Assembly (NCBI GenBank): GCA_029238555.1
Contig: JAQWFV010000024.1
Span: 1-20,511 of the forward strand
Source: Flavobacteriaceae bacterium
GTDB taxonomy: Bacteria > Bacteroidota > Bacteroidia > Flavobacteriales > Flavobacteriaceae
Direction: 5' to 3'
DNA: 20,511 bases
The notes beneath the pieces are model-generated. The model was given only the letters and a program-made list of their open reading frames with translations, had not been told where the DNA came from and did no database searches. Of this stretch, positions 1 to 7,529 are shown one piece after another (position 1 is the stretch's first letter; every line of letters starts with the position of its first letter). Position numbers and translations under genes: made by a program.

Positions 1-17
1 GCCTTTTAAAAAATGCT

Positions 18-1073
18 ATGGCAACCAAATCTCTAAAAGCAACAGGCCACCAATTGGCCCAAACCCAAAAGCAATTAGACCTCTTGCAATCAGGTCCTTT
101 TAAAGAAGGAGAATTGCCGCTCTTTAAAGACAAAATTGCCCAAACAGGACAGTTTCCCTTAAGGGCTAAAAAACTGGAAATTCTTCAAATAAACCTGGGG
201 TATATGTGCAACCAAGTCTGTGCACACTGCCATGTAGACGCTGGCCCAGACCGAAAGGAAATCATGACTAGGGAAACCATGCAACAGTGTTTGGACGTGA
301 TTGCCCAAACAGGGGCCCATACCTTGGACCTGACGGGTGGCGCCCCGGAGATGAATCCAGATTTTAGGTGGTTTGTAAAAGCGGCATCGGCCGCAGGCAT
401 AAAAGACTTTATTGTGCGTTCTAACCTCACCATTATTAGGGCCAACAAAAAATACCACGACCTACCAGAATTCTTTGCAAAACACGGGGTACATGTAGTG
501 TCTTCCATGCCACATTATACCCAAGGTAAAACAGATAAACAGCGAGGAGATGGGGTGTTTAACACCTCCATTGAAGCCCTGAAAATGCTCAACAAAGTGG
601 GTTACGGCATGCCTGGAAACGACTTAAAATTAGACCTGGTGTACAACCCTTCTGGAGCGTATTTGCCTGGGGATCAGGCCGCCTTAGAAAAGGACTTTAA
701 AAAAGTGTTGGACACCGATTTTGGGATTCAATTTAACGCCTTATTTGCCATTACCAACCTGCCCATTTCACGATTTTTAGACTACCTGGTGGCCTCTGGA
801 AATTTTGAAGATTATATGTATTCCTTGGTAGACGCTTACAATCCTGCGGCTGTGGCAGGCGTGATGTGTACCAATACCCTTTCTGTGAGTTGGGACGGCT
901 ACCTCTACGACTGTGATTTTAACCAGATGTTAGGCCTCAAAGTAGCTGCTAAAGCCCGCCATATAAAGGACTACGATACTGCCTTATTAGAAGGAAGAGA
1001 AGTGGTGATTTCTCAGCATTGTTACGGTTGTACAGCAGGTGCTGGAAGCAGTTGTCAGGGCACAGTGGCCTAA
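18..1073 (+). CDS. arsS: Radical SAM protein of the arsenosugar biosynthesis ArsS family
   Basis: A 351-residue radical SAM enzyme. The CX3CX2C cluster motif that binds the 4Fe-4S cluster and S-adenosylmethionine is seen as CNQVCAHC at residues 64-71, followed by DLTGGAPEMNP (about 104-114), the usual glycine-rich SAM-binding strand. The C-terminus is cysteine-rich, with CTNT and DCDF around 285-300 and CYGCTAGAGSSCQG at 335-348, the hallmark I associate with the ArsS (TIGR04167-type) family, which is believed to form the arsenosugar precursor from dimethylarsenic and SAM. Some family members carry selenocysteine; this one has cysteine and an ordinary TAA stop. The start at base 18 is an ATG in frame; another ATG at 13 is out of frame. 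The gene converges on the GT9 gene, and a partner methyltransferase (ArsM type) is not in view. Family call is fairly sure; the substrate is from family knowledge. Confidence 0.82.
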   Translation: MATKSLKATGHQLAQTQKQLDLLQSGPFKEGELPLFKDKIAQTGQFPLRAKKLEILQINLGYMCNQVCAHCHVDAGPDRKEIMTRETMQQCLDVIAQTGAHTLDLTGGAPEMNPDFRWFVKAASAAGIKDFIVRSNLTIIRANKKYHDLPEFFAKHGVHVVSSMPHYTQGKTDKQRGDGVFNTSIEALKMLNKVGYGMPGNDLKLDLVYNPSGAYLPGDQAALEKDFKKVLDTDFGIQFNALFAITNLPISRFLDYLVASGNFEDYMYSLVDAYNPAAVAGVMCTNTLSVSWDGYLYDCDFNQMLGLKVAAKARHIKDYDTALLEGREVVISQHCYGCTAGAGSSCQGTVA

Positions 1074-1099
1074 AAAAGTGGTTGTGGTGTTTTTTGGCC
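1067..1099. terminator. Possible bidirectional hairpin across two converging stop codons
   Basis: GGCC-T-AAAAAA (1067-1077) pairs with TTTTTTGGCC (1090-1099) around a GT-rich 12-base loop, with the T at 1071 bulged. The arms contain the arsS stop codon and reach the first base of the GT9 stop codon (1099-1101). It sits in the only space between the two convergent genes. The G:C pairs are at the base and the A:T pairs near the loop, which is the reverse of a classic intrinsic terminator, so function is uncertain. Confidence 0.35.
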
Positions 1100-2178
1100 T
1101 ATTTGGCCCTTGCCGCTTCTAACAACTCCCTCATTTTATGGGCAACCGTCTTAGGATCTATAGTTTCCATGACCTTTTCATATCCTTTAGGCACTTCTTT
1201 TCCAAAGACAGATGTAGGCAAGCCTGGGTACTGATTGCGGTCCGGCAGCAACAGGTGATTTTCTGGCTGAAAAACAGGCGCAAAACCAGCGTAGGGATGG
1301 GTGTTGCCCCATAGGGTTATGGTAGGCACACCGTACATGGCAGCCAAATGAGCATTACCAGAATCCATTGCTAGCATGAGATCCAGATGAGCAATCAGAG
1401 ATAGTTCTTGCTCAAAAGAAAGCGACAAACCGTGGCTGCTGTTGGGAAATTGCTCGCAGAGGGCTTTAATTTTTGGGGCTTCTACAAGACCTCCGCCAAA
1501 AAAAACAAAACGAATCTCTTTTTGGTCTTTGCCAGCCAAACGGCTAAAAATTTCTAAGGCCTGAACTAGGAGCTTTAATGGGTATTGCTTGCCTGCATGG
1601 GCAGCGAAAGGGGCTATGCCAATGGTTTTATGTGGCTTTCCGGGAATGCTTTGTGCTTTAGATGGCGGCTTGGGCAATACAGCCGTTGCGTCTAAAACCA
1701 CAGGATATCCTAATTTTTTGAATACCTCCGCATAGCGAATACTGCTGTGTGTAAGGGGTTTAAACACTTTGTTCTCCAGGCGGGTTAAGGCCTTTTTCTC
1801 TGCCCTACCCTTGTCTATATGTGCCCATTTATAGCCACTTAAAGATAGAAAAAAACACAGGAGACGGGAGCGCAGTACAAAGTGAAGGTCTGCTACTGCC
1901 CTAAAACCTTCATTTTTTAGCGACTGACTGAGCCGCCAAATTCCTGTAAAACCTTTATGAATACCTCTGGTGTGCGCTGTAATTATTTTTAACCTGGGGA
2001 TATCCTTAAAGATAGGCACCCACTTTTCTAAGGTAACTAAGCTAATTTGTAGTTGGGGGTACTGAGTGACTAAGGCATGTAAAACAGGCGCCATAATAGC
2101 CACATCTCCCATAGCAGAAAGCCGGATCACCAATAAGTGGTGCTTTAAAGCTTTAGAGGAGTTTTCTGAGCTTGGCAA
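1099..2178 (-). CDS. Glycosyltransferase family 9 (heptosyltransferase-like) protein
   Basis: A 359-codon GT9 protein, the family of LPS heptosyltransferases that move a sugar from an ADP- or other nucleotide-activated donor to lipid A core at the inner face of the membrane. Visible are the N-terminal strand and glycine loop LLVIRLSAMGDVAIMAP (about 15-31) and the C-terminal donor-site motifs DSGNAHLAA and WGNTHPYAGFAP (about 273-300). The only start that keeps the N-terminal motif is a TTG at 2178-2176: a stop codon lies in frame 15 bases upstream and the first ATG (residue 23) is inside the conserved loop. It follows DUF4254 by 25 bases, a pairing that is common in Bacteroidota, so the two probably work in the same envelope glycan step. 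The donor and acceptor cannot be told from sequence. Confidence 0.85.
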   Translation of the reverse strand: MPSSENSSKALKHHLLVIRLSAMGDVAIMAPVLHALVTQYPQLQISLVTLEKWVPIFKDIPRLKIITAHTRGIHKGFTGIWRLSQSLKNEGFRAVADLHFVLRSRLLCFFLSLSGYKWAHIDKGRAEKKALTRLENKVFKPLTHSSIRYAEVFKKLGYPVVLDATAVLPKPPSKAQSIPGKPHKTIGIAPFAAHAGKQYPLKLLVQALEIFSRLAGKDQKEIRFVFFGGGLVEAPKIKALCEQFPNSSHGLSLSFEQELSLIAHLDLMLAMDSGNAHLAAMYGVPTITLWGNTHPYAGFAPVFQPENHLLLPDRNQYPGLPTSVFGKEVPKGYEKVMETIDPKTVAHKMRELLEAARAK

Positions 2179-2203
2179 TGGGTTGACTGTTTAAATGGAA
2201 TCC

Positions 2204-2806
2204 TTATTTCTGAGCCCTGAGCACTGGGTTCAGGTCTGCGTCGTTGTACATTTTCATTTGCTTATAGACTTTCATGTACTTGTTTCCGGCTTCAAAATCT
2301 GCCAACAACTGGTCTATGGCCAAACATAGGTCTTCCTTTTGAGTGAGCAACACTTCTAGTTTCTCTTGGCACTGCGCTGTGTGAGCAGGGCTAGCGTCTT
2401 CTCTGAGCACCTCTTCCCTCATATGATATACTTTCAAGGCCAAAATAGAGAGTCTGTCTACGGCCCATGCAGGACTTTCTGTATTAATGGTAGTATTTGC
2501 CTGTGCATTGACCCCTTTGTATTGTTCATAAAAATAACTGTCTATATACTCTACCAAATCAGTGCGTTCTTGGTTGCTGGCGTCTATCTTTCGTTTGAGC
2601 TCAAGGGCACCTACAGGATCAATGGAAGGGTCACGAATAAGGTCTTCATAATGCCACTGTACCGTATCTATCCAGTTTTTCTTGTAGAGTAAATGGGCAA
2701 TCTCTTTAGCGTCGTGGGGGTTCTGGAATTCCTGATCTACACGGTCTAAAAGATGGTACTTCTCTATACTTTCATTGAAAATTTTCCAAGCGGTGGCAGC
2801 AAACAT
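2204..2806 (-). CDS. DUF4254 family protein
   Basis: A 200-residue, soluble, apparently all-helical protein with no signal peptide or membrane segment. I recognise it as DUF4254 from the N-terminal W-x-I-F/Y pattern, the central run with DPVGALELKRKIDASNQERT and D-x-x-S-I-L-A-L-K-x-Y-H-M (residues about 118-130), and the C-terminal YMKVYKQMKMYNDADLNP. Its biochemical function is unknown. It lies 25 bases upstream of the GT9 glycosyltransferase and 30 bases downstream of the DUF6427 membrane protein. A good promoter overlaps the stop of the upstream gene, so DUF4254 and GT9 can be transcribed as a pair. The persistent link with glycosyltransferases suggests a role in surface polysaccharide or LPS assembly, which is inference. 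Confidence 0.85.
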   Translation of the reverse strand: MFAATAWKIFNESIEKYHLLDRVDQEFQNPHDAKEIAHLLYKKNWIDTVQWHYEDLIRDPSIDPVGALELKRKIDASNQERTDLVEYIDSYFYEQYKGVNAQANTTINTESPAWAVDRLSILALKVYHMREEVLREDASPAHTAQCQEKLEVLLTQKEDLCLAIDQLLADFEAGNKYMKVYKQMKMYNDADLNPVLRAQK

Positions 2807-2823
2807 ATTCTAGTGATTTTAGG

Positions 2824-2852
2824 CAAAGGTACCCATTTAATTTTGAACCAAA
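2824..2852 (-). promoter_or_regulatory. Bacteroidota-type promoter for DUF4254-GT9
   Basis: Read on the minus strand this is TTTG (2852-2849), 17 bases, then TACCTTTG (2831-2824). Both elements match the Bacteroidota sigma consensus, TTTG at -33 and TAnnTTTG at -7, with normal spacing. The DUF4254 ATG follows 17 bases after the -7 box. The -7 box is just downstream of the DUF6427 stop codon and the -33 box lies inside its last codons. Confidence 0.6.
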
Positions 2853-3799
2853 TAAACGATTAAACTCCAGAGGGGTGCGCTTAACATACTCCACATTAAG
2901 ACTTCCTTCTGCCAAGTTTTGGGTAATAATTCCGTGGTGTTACTCCAAAGAAAAGCCAAGGGAAAAAAAGAAAACACTAATGCGCTGTGGTTGTCTGCTG
3001 GAGAAAAGAGGTAAAGTAGCCCACCTAAAAATCCGGTCAAGGTCAGTATAGCCAAGCTATTTTTACGCCCCAATGAAGCCACTTTTGCGCTCGCTTTCCT
3101 GCTATAATTCCACAACAACACTAAGGTACTACTACCAAAAAAACCAATAATTAACAAGCTTATTTTAGAAGAAAACCCTTGGGGGGGAATATTAAAAAGA
3201 TACTGCTGATTGAAAAAAGAACTAAAATTATCTCTAATAACAAATCCCCAAAGCAATACTGCATACACCAAAATGGCCCATAGAATTAATCCCCAATACC
3301 GCGGATTGTTTTTGTCATAAATAAAGAGCGATGCCACCAAAACAATGAGGTATAATAGGGTCCAATCATAAAAATAACTGGCGACCAAAAACCACAAACA
3401 GGCTTCAAAAACTTTTCTTCTAGAACGTTGCTTGGTCTTTAAGCTCAAGATACGCCTGAGTCCTAGAAGGACAAAAAAGTGAGCCAAAAGGAGGTCTGTA
3501 TGGGAAAAAATAGCAGGAAAAAGACCACAAAAAACCACGAAATAAAAGAGGGTGTAGCTGTGGGTGAGCACCAGTTTGTTTCTTTTGAGTATAAAGTCTA
3601 TGAGAAAGAGTGCGGGAACAAAAAGTGCCAAACCTTTTAAGAAAAAACCTATGTTTTGCATTAAATAGGCCCAAAAATCACGGCTGTCCCCAGAACCAAT
3701 GCCTATAAAGCCCTCGAAAGAAAGTATATAAACAGCCAATAAGAAGCTAAGCAGCAAAAAATTTACAGGCTTTGTTTTGCTAAAAATGTGGCTTATCAT
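2837..3799 (-). CDS. Polytopic membrane protein, DUF6427-like
   Basis: A 320-residue integral membrane protein. About nine or ten hydrophobic segments can be counted, beginning with NFLLLSFLLAVYILSF (residues about 13-28) and ending with WSMLSAPLWSLIVYLV at the extreme C-terminus. Short basic loops (for example LKTKQRSRRK near residue 120) separate helices. It lacks a catalytic signature that I can name; the polytopic layout and the SPADNHSALVFSFFPL region resemble the DUF6427 proteins of Flavobacteriaceae that sit near purD and a small DUF6341 gene, as here. Function is unknown; a transporter, a flippase or a polyprenyl-linked glycosyltransferase-like scaffold are all possible. It is divergent from the small membrane gene at 3920 and is followed after 30 bases by DUF4254. 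Confidence 0.7.
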   Translation of the reverse strand: MISHIFSKTKPVNFLLLSFLLAVYILSFEGFIGIGSGDSRDFWAYLMQNIGFFLKGLALFVPALFLIDFILKRNKLVLTHSYTLFYFVVFCGLFPAIFSHTDLLLAHFFVLLGLRRILSLKTKQRSRRKVFEACLWFLVASYFYDWTLLYLIVLVASLFIYDKNNPRYWGLILWAILVYAVLLWGFVIRDNFSSFFNQQYLFNIPPQGFSSKISLLIIGFFGSSTLVLLWNYSRKASAKVASLGRKNSLAILTLTGFLGGLLYLFSPADNHSALVFSFFPLAFLWSNTTELLPKTWQKEVLMWSMLSAPLWSLIVYLVQN

Positions 3800-3811
3800 G
3801 AGAAGATTTTA

Positions 3812-3819
3812 TACTTTTG
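3812..3819 (+). promoter_or_regulatory. Candidate -7 box for the DUF6341 gene
   Basis: TACTTTTG matches TAnnTTTG exactly on the plus strand, inside the 120-base divergent gap. No TTTG was found at the expected -33 spacing. If used, it would give a leader of roughly 95 bases before the ATG at 3920, which would contain the small hairpin at 3841-3855. Confidence 0.3.
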
Positions 3820-3840
3820 TAAGCTGAGATGGTATTTAAG

Positions 3841-3855
3841 ATCCTTCTCAAGGAT
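3841..3855. repeat. Short perfect inverted repeat in a divergent intergenic region
   Basis: ATCCTT-CTC-AAGGAT: six-base arms, three-base loop, between divergent DUF6427 and DUF6341. It could be an operator for either gene or a leader hairpin. It lacks a T tract, so it is not a terminator. Arms this short can arise by chance. Confidence 0.3.
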
Positions 3856-3919
3856 AAAGTTACGCTAAATAATAAAAATGTTGGCCTTGTTTTATTGAGG
3901 CTACTTAAAATAAATTGTC

Positions 3920-4144
3920 ATGATGATTTCTCTTTTTAAAGCCATTGAAAGTCTTTTTGTAGATTTTTTATTCTTGCCTTTTGACGCCTTACGCAGTATG
4001 GACAACTGGTGGGGAGCCAACGCACTGAACTGGGTTTTTATGCTCATTGGCGCTGCCGCAATGGTGTATTGGATGCTTCAATTAAAAGGTTTCAGTGATT
4101 CAGGAGAAGAAAACAAAGACGTTTCTGCTCACTCTTATATTTAA
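3920..4144 (+). CDS. Small membrane protein, DUF6341-like
   Basis: A 74-residue protein. After an amphipathic N-terminus (SLFKAIESLFVDFLFLPFDALRS) there is a single clear membrane helix, NWVFMLIGAAAMVYWMLQL (residues about 38-56), then an acidic hydrophilic tail (DSGEENKDVSAHSY). Length and pattern match small Flavobacteriaceae proteins that I recall as DUF6341; homologues are sometimes mislabelled uracil phosphoribosyltransferase, and no such domain can be present in 74 residues. It starts with tandem ATG codons, so initiation could be at 3920 or 3923. It is transcribed divergently from the DUF6427 gene and ends at a strong terminator. Function unknown; the neighbouring polytopic protein is a natural candidate partner. 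Confidence 0.7.
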   Translation: MMISLFKAIESLFVDFLFLPFDALRSMDNWWGANALNWVFMLIGAAAMVYWMLQLKGFSDSGEENKDVSAHSYI

Positions 4145-4173
4145 TACTTAAGGCTTAGGCCATGTATCATATT

Positions 4174-4204
4174 AAAAAAGCCCGCTTTCAGCGGGCTTTT
4201 TTTT
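4174..4204. terminator. Bidirectional intrinsic terminator between DUF6341 and purD
   Basis: A-tract plus GCCCGC (4174-4185), loop TTTCA (4186-4190), GCGGGC plus T-tract (4191-4204). The GC-rich stem is flanked by A and T runs so it terminates in both directions. It lies between the stop of DUF6341 at 4144 and the stop of purD at 4210, so it serves both convergent genes. Confidence 0.92.
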
Positions 4205-4209
4205 GGGTC

Positions 4210-5484
4210 TTAATCCAAATCAAAACCTAAATCTTCTCTGTAGTATATGTCTTTAAAAGAAATGCCTTTTAATCGATCGTAAGACCTGGACAAAGCTTCT
4301 TTGTAATCGTTTCCAAAACTAGTTACCGCCAAGACCCTTCCTCCATTGGTTACCACCCTGCCGTTTTGAATTGTCGTTCCTGCATGGAAAATTAAAGCAT
4401 CGCTAGGGGTTTCCAAACCTGATATTTCATGCCCCTTTTCATAGGCTTCTGGGTAGCCGCCTGCAACGCTCATCACTGTGGTGGCTGTTCTTGGGTCTAT
4501 TGTTAAGTCTATCTGATCTAATGTTTGCTTGGCTACGGCATTAAAGACCGCAACTAAATCTGTTTTTAGCCTAGGCAAGACTACCTCTGTTTCTGGATCG
4601 CCCAAACGCACATTGTACTCTATGACAAAAGGATCATCCCCTACTTTTATTAGGCCAATAAAAATAAAGCCTTTATAAGGGAGGCCGTCTTTTTCTAAGC
4701 CTTGAATGGTAGGTTCCACTACCCTTGTATGAATCTTATCCATAAAGGCTTGGTCTGTAAAAGGGACGGGAGAAATAGCGCCCATACCTCCGGTGTTCAG
4801 ACCGGTATCTCCGGCGCCAATTCTTTTATAATCCTTGGCGGTAGGGAGTACTTTATAGTTTTTACCATCTGTTAAGACAAAACAAGACAGCTCAATACCG
4901 TCTAAAAACTCTTCTATCACCACTGTGGTACTGGCCGCACCAAACTTGGCGTCTACCAGCATGTTTTTCAATTCTTCCTTAGCCTTTGACAAGTCATCTA
5001 AAATTAGCACCCCTTTACCAGCCGCCAAACCGTCTGCTTTTAATACATAAGGAGGCTTTAATGTGTCTAAGAAAGCATAGCCCGCTTCCAAGTTTTTGGC
5101 TGTAAAAGCTTGGTAGGCTGCTGTTGGTATGCTGTGACGCATGAGAAATTGCTTGGCAAAATCCTTACTGCCTTCTAAGGCAGCAGCAGCTTTCTGAGGG
5201 CCTATCACAGGAACATCCGAAAGGGCTGGATCTGCTAGAAAAAAGTCATGTATTCCCAATACTAGCGGGTCTTCTGGCCCTACCACAACCATTTGTATGT
5301 CGTGGGCCAAAACCGCTTCCTTAATGGCTGGAAAATCGGTGACACCAATCGCTAAATTAGTCGCTATCTGAGCCGTTCCTGCATTTCCAGGAGCTACAAA
5401 CAACTGGGTAGGGGTTTGGCTTTCTTTGAGCTTCCATGCAATGGTGTGTTCACGCCCTCCGGCGCCTAGAATGAGAATATTCAT
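4210..5484 (-). CDS. purD: Phosphoribosylamine-glycine ligase (GAR synthetase)
   Basis: Second step of de novo purine synthesis: ATP-dependent joining of glycine to 5-phosphoribosylamine, in the cytoplasm. The protein has the N-terminal Rossmann-like domain starting MNILILGAGGREHT, an ATP-grasp core with KADGLAAGKGV (about 149-159), and the GARS signature RLGDPETE at 293-300. At 424 residues it has the normal length. The open frame extends nine codons further upstream to 5511, but I start at the ATG at 5484 because the conserved MNILILG begins there and the extra residues (MYFYKNFYL) fit no homologue pattern. It lies 60 bases after the decarboxylase-like gene, with no terminator visible between, so it may be read through from the long operon or have its own weak promoter. 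Confidence 0.96.
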   Translation of the reverse strand: MNILILGAGGREHTIAWKLKESQTPTQLFVAPGNAGTAQIATNLAIGVTDFPAIKEAVLAHDIQMVVVGPEDPLVLGIHDFFLADPALSDVPVIGPQKAAAALEGSKDFAKQFLMRHSIPTAAYQAFTAKNLEAGYAFLDTLKPPYVLKADGLAAGKGVLILDDLSKAKEELKNMLVDAKFGAASTTVVIEEFLDGIELSCFVLTDGKNYKVLPTAKDYKRIGAGDTGLNTGGMGAISPVPFTDQAFMDKIHTRVVEPTIQGLEKDGLPYKGFIFIGLIKVGDDPFVIEYNVRLGDPETEVVLPRLKTDLVAVFNAVAKQTLDQIDLTIDPRTATTVMSVAGGYPEAYEKGHEISGLETPSDALIFHAGTTIQNGRVVTNGGRVLAVTSFGNDYKEALSRSYDRLKGISFKDIYYREDLGFDLD

Positions 5485-5544
5485 GAGGTAAAAATTTTTG
5501 TAAAAATACACTTTGTATGAGAAACCCTTTGGCTCTCCGTGAAT

Positions 5545-6537
5545 TTATTTAAAATCTCGGTGTGCCTTAGCGTTTAATTCTTCCAAAGGCAGGGACTTAA
5601 AATAGTCAAAAACCTTGGCAATCCCCTCTTCCCTAGATACTTTAGGGGTCCAATCCAGTACTTTTCTAGCCAGTGAAATATCTGGTTTTCGCTGGAGTGG
5701 GTCGTCCTGAGGTAGGGGCTTAAAGACTATTTTTTGATCCGTCCCACTGAGGCGTTGAATTTCCTGGGCAAATTCTAGAATAGTCGTTTCGTGAGGGTTT
5801 CCAATATTGACAGGCTCCGCATAATCAGACATAAGCAGGCTGTAAATACCGGCTACCTGATCTGAAATATAACAAAAGGATCTTGTCTGACTGCCGTCTC
5901 CAAATACGGTGATGTCTTCTCCTCGGAGTACCTGTCCCATAAAAGCCGGAACTACTCTCCCGTCATTGAGCCTCATCCTAGGACCGTAGGTGTTAAAGAT
6001 TCTCACAATACGGGTCTCTAGACCGTGAAAACGGTGGTAGGCCATGGTAATGGATTCCATAAAGCGTTTGGCCTCGTCATAGACGCCCCTGGGCCCTACA
6101 GGGCTCACATTTCCGTTGTAGTCTTCTGTTTGTGGGTGTACCAAAGGGTCTCCGTACACTTCTGAGGTAGAAGCCACTAAAATTCGAGCGCCTTTCTCCT
6201 TGGCCAAGCCTAATAAATTATGGGTGCCCAAGGCCCCCACTTTCAGGGTTTCTATGGGAATTTTCAAATAGTCTATAGGACTTGCAGGAGAAGCGAAATG
6301 TAAGATATAATCCAAGGCACCAGGCACGTGAACAAAAGTAGTGACGTCGTGGTGGTGAAACTCAAAATTGGGTAAAGAGAACAGGTGGGAAATGTTTTTT
6401 AAATCTCCTGTGATGAGGTTGTCCATACCAATGACATGAAAATCCTTTGCGATAAAAAAATCACAGAGATGAGACCCTAAAAAGCCAGCGGCTCCTGTGA
6501 TTAAAATTCTTTTTTTTGTCGGTGTTATATGCGTCAT
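5545..6537 (-). CDS. UDP-glucuronate decarboxylase-like NAD-dependent sugar epimerase/dehydratase
   Basis: A 330-residue extended short-chain dehydrogenase. It has the NAD-binding GAAGFLG (15-21), the STSEVYGDP motif (123-131) with the active-site Ser/Glu pair, and the catalytic YDEAK (Tyr153, Lys157). The stretch [16 protein letters not shown] and the RSFCY substrate-binding segment (219-223) are characteristic of UDP-xylose synthases, which oxidise and decarboxylate UDP-glucuronate to UDP-xylose, rather than of dTDP-glucose dehydratases or 4-epimerases. The start at 6537 gives a ten-residue N-terminus before the dinucleotide fold. It is the last gene of the nucleotide-sugar run, 26 bases after rfbD. 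Which exact UDP-sugar it makes is inferred from motif resemblance; another decarboxylase or epimerase of the same subgroup is possible. Confidence 0.85.
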   Translation of the reverse strand: MTHITPTKKRILITGAAGFLGSHLCDFFIAKDFHVIGMDNLITGDLKNISHLFSLPNFEFHHHDVTTFVHVPGALDYILHFASPASPIDYLKIPIETLKVGALGTHNLLGLAKEKGARILVASTSEVYGDPLVHPQTEDYNGNVSPVGPRGVYDEAKRFMESITMAYHRFHGLETRIVRIFNTYGPRMRLNDGRVVPAFMGQVLRGEDITVFGDGSQTRSFCYISDQVAGIYSLLMSDYAEPVNIGNPHETTILEFAQEIQRLSGTDQKIVFKPLPQDDPLQRKPDISLARKVLDWTPKVSREEGIAKVFDYFKSLPLEELNAKAHRDFK

Positions 6538-6563
6538 ATTATGGGGTGAACTTTAAAAGGGCA

Positions 6564-7529
6564 TTAAGCGGTCTTTAATATACTGAGCACCTCAGCCAAG
6601 GCTTCTTTCCAAGGTCTTGCCTTTGGGTCTAGCGTATTTTCTAATACGCTGTAGTGGGGGCGAGGCGCTGGTGCTGCGAAATCTTCGGTGCTAATGGGTT
6701 TTACTGTGATGGGTAAATTACGCTGTTCAAAAATAGCGCCAGCCAACTGAGCCCAATGGGCAGGGCCTGCATTGCTGTAATGGTGTATGCCATAAGGAGG
6801 GGCCTTTGTAGCTATCAGTAAGATTAAAGCTCTAGCCAAATCTAAGGCAGAGGTAGGGCAGCCAAATTGGTCTGCCACCACAGAAATACTTGGAGGTTTA
6901 CGGTCTGATCTTTGCTGCGCCAAACGCAACATGGTTTTTACAAAGTTGTGCCCAAAAGGACTAAATAACCAAGAAGTACGCACAATATAATGAGGTCCTG
7001 CAGCGCTTTGTACCGCCTTTTCCCCTGCCGCTTTAGAGCGAGCATACACACCTTCTGGGGCTATGGGATCTGCCCCCGTAAAAGGTTTTTGATGGTGGTT
7101 TTTACCGCCAAACACAAAGTCTGTAGAAAGATAAATAAAAAGAATATTTCGCTGGGCGCAGGCTTTAGCTAACAAGTCAGTGGCAGTTTCATTCAGGTGA
7201 AAAGCGGCTTGTTCGTCTGATTCTGCCGCGTCTACCTGAGTATATGCTGCAGCGTGTATAAAAGCCTTTGGCCTGTACTCCTCTAAAAGCCTCTCAATAT
7301 CCTGAGAAAGGGTCTCCCTAGGGCTTAAATCTAAGTGGTCTCTGTCTAAAAAAATAAATTCATGTGCTGCCGCAAAAGCAGCCATTTGTTCATGGGTAGA
7401 GGTACTGTCCAGCGCATCGGAAGCCTTTAGATTGGTAAGCTGATGTTGAAGGACATACTGTAAAGACTGGCCTAGTTGGCCACTAGCTCCCGTAACCAAG
7501 ATCATGTCTTTTTGTAGCATCTCCCCCAT
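6564..7529 (-). CDS. rfbD: dTDP-4-dehydrorhamnose reductase
   Basis: Last step of dTDP-L-rhamnose synthesis: NAD(P)H reduction of dTDP-4-keto-L-rhamnose. The GASGQLG nucleotide-binding loop is at 14-20, the LSTDFVFGG strand at 134-142, and the catalytic YARSK gives Tyr162 and Lys166. At 321 residues it is somewhat longer than enterobacterial RfbD, with an insertion near residues 34-58 that is usual in Bacteroidota. The ATG at 7529 overlaps the rfbC stop (TAATG), which indicates translational coupling; two further in-frame ATGs (residues 4 and 9) lie before the Rossmann fold, so the exact start is not certain. Confidence 0.94.
   Translation of the reverse strand: MGEMLQKDMILVTGASGQLGQSLQYVLQHQLTNLKASDALDSTSTHEQMAAFAAAHEFIFLDRDHLDLSPRETLSQDIERLLEEYRPKAFIHAAAYTQVDAAESDEQAAFHLNETATDLLAKACAQRNILFIYLSTDFVFGGKNHHQKPFTGADPIAPEGVYARSKAAGEKAVQSAAGPHYIVRTSWLFSPFGHNFVKTMLRLAQQRSDRKPPSISVVADQFGCPTSALDLARALILLIATKAPPYGIHHYSNAGPAHWAQLAGAIFEQRNLPITVKPISTEDFAAPAPRPHYSVLENTLDPKARPWKEALAEVLSILKTA

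Noticed and set aside
5485..5511. Upstream extension of purD to an ATG at 5511
   Set aside because: Adds MYFYKNFYL before the conserved MNILILGAGG; the inner ATG at 5484 is the normal PurD start.
5506..5518. ATACA-CTT-TGTAT dyad upstream of purD
   Set aside because: Only five-base A/T-rich arms and no known Bacteroidota purine operator to compare; chance is likely.
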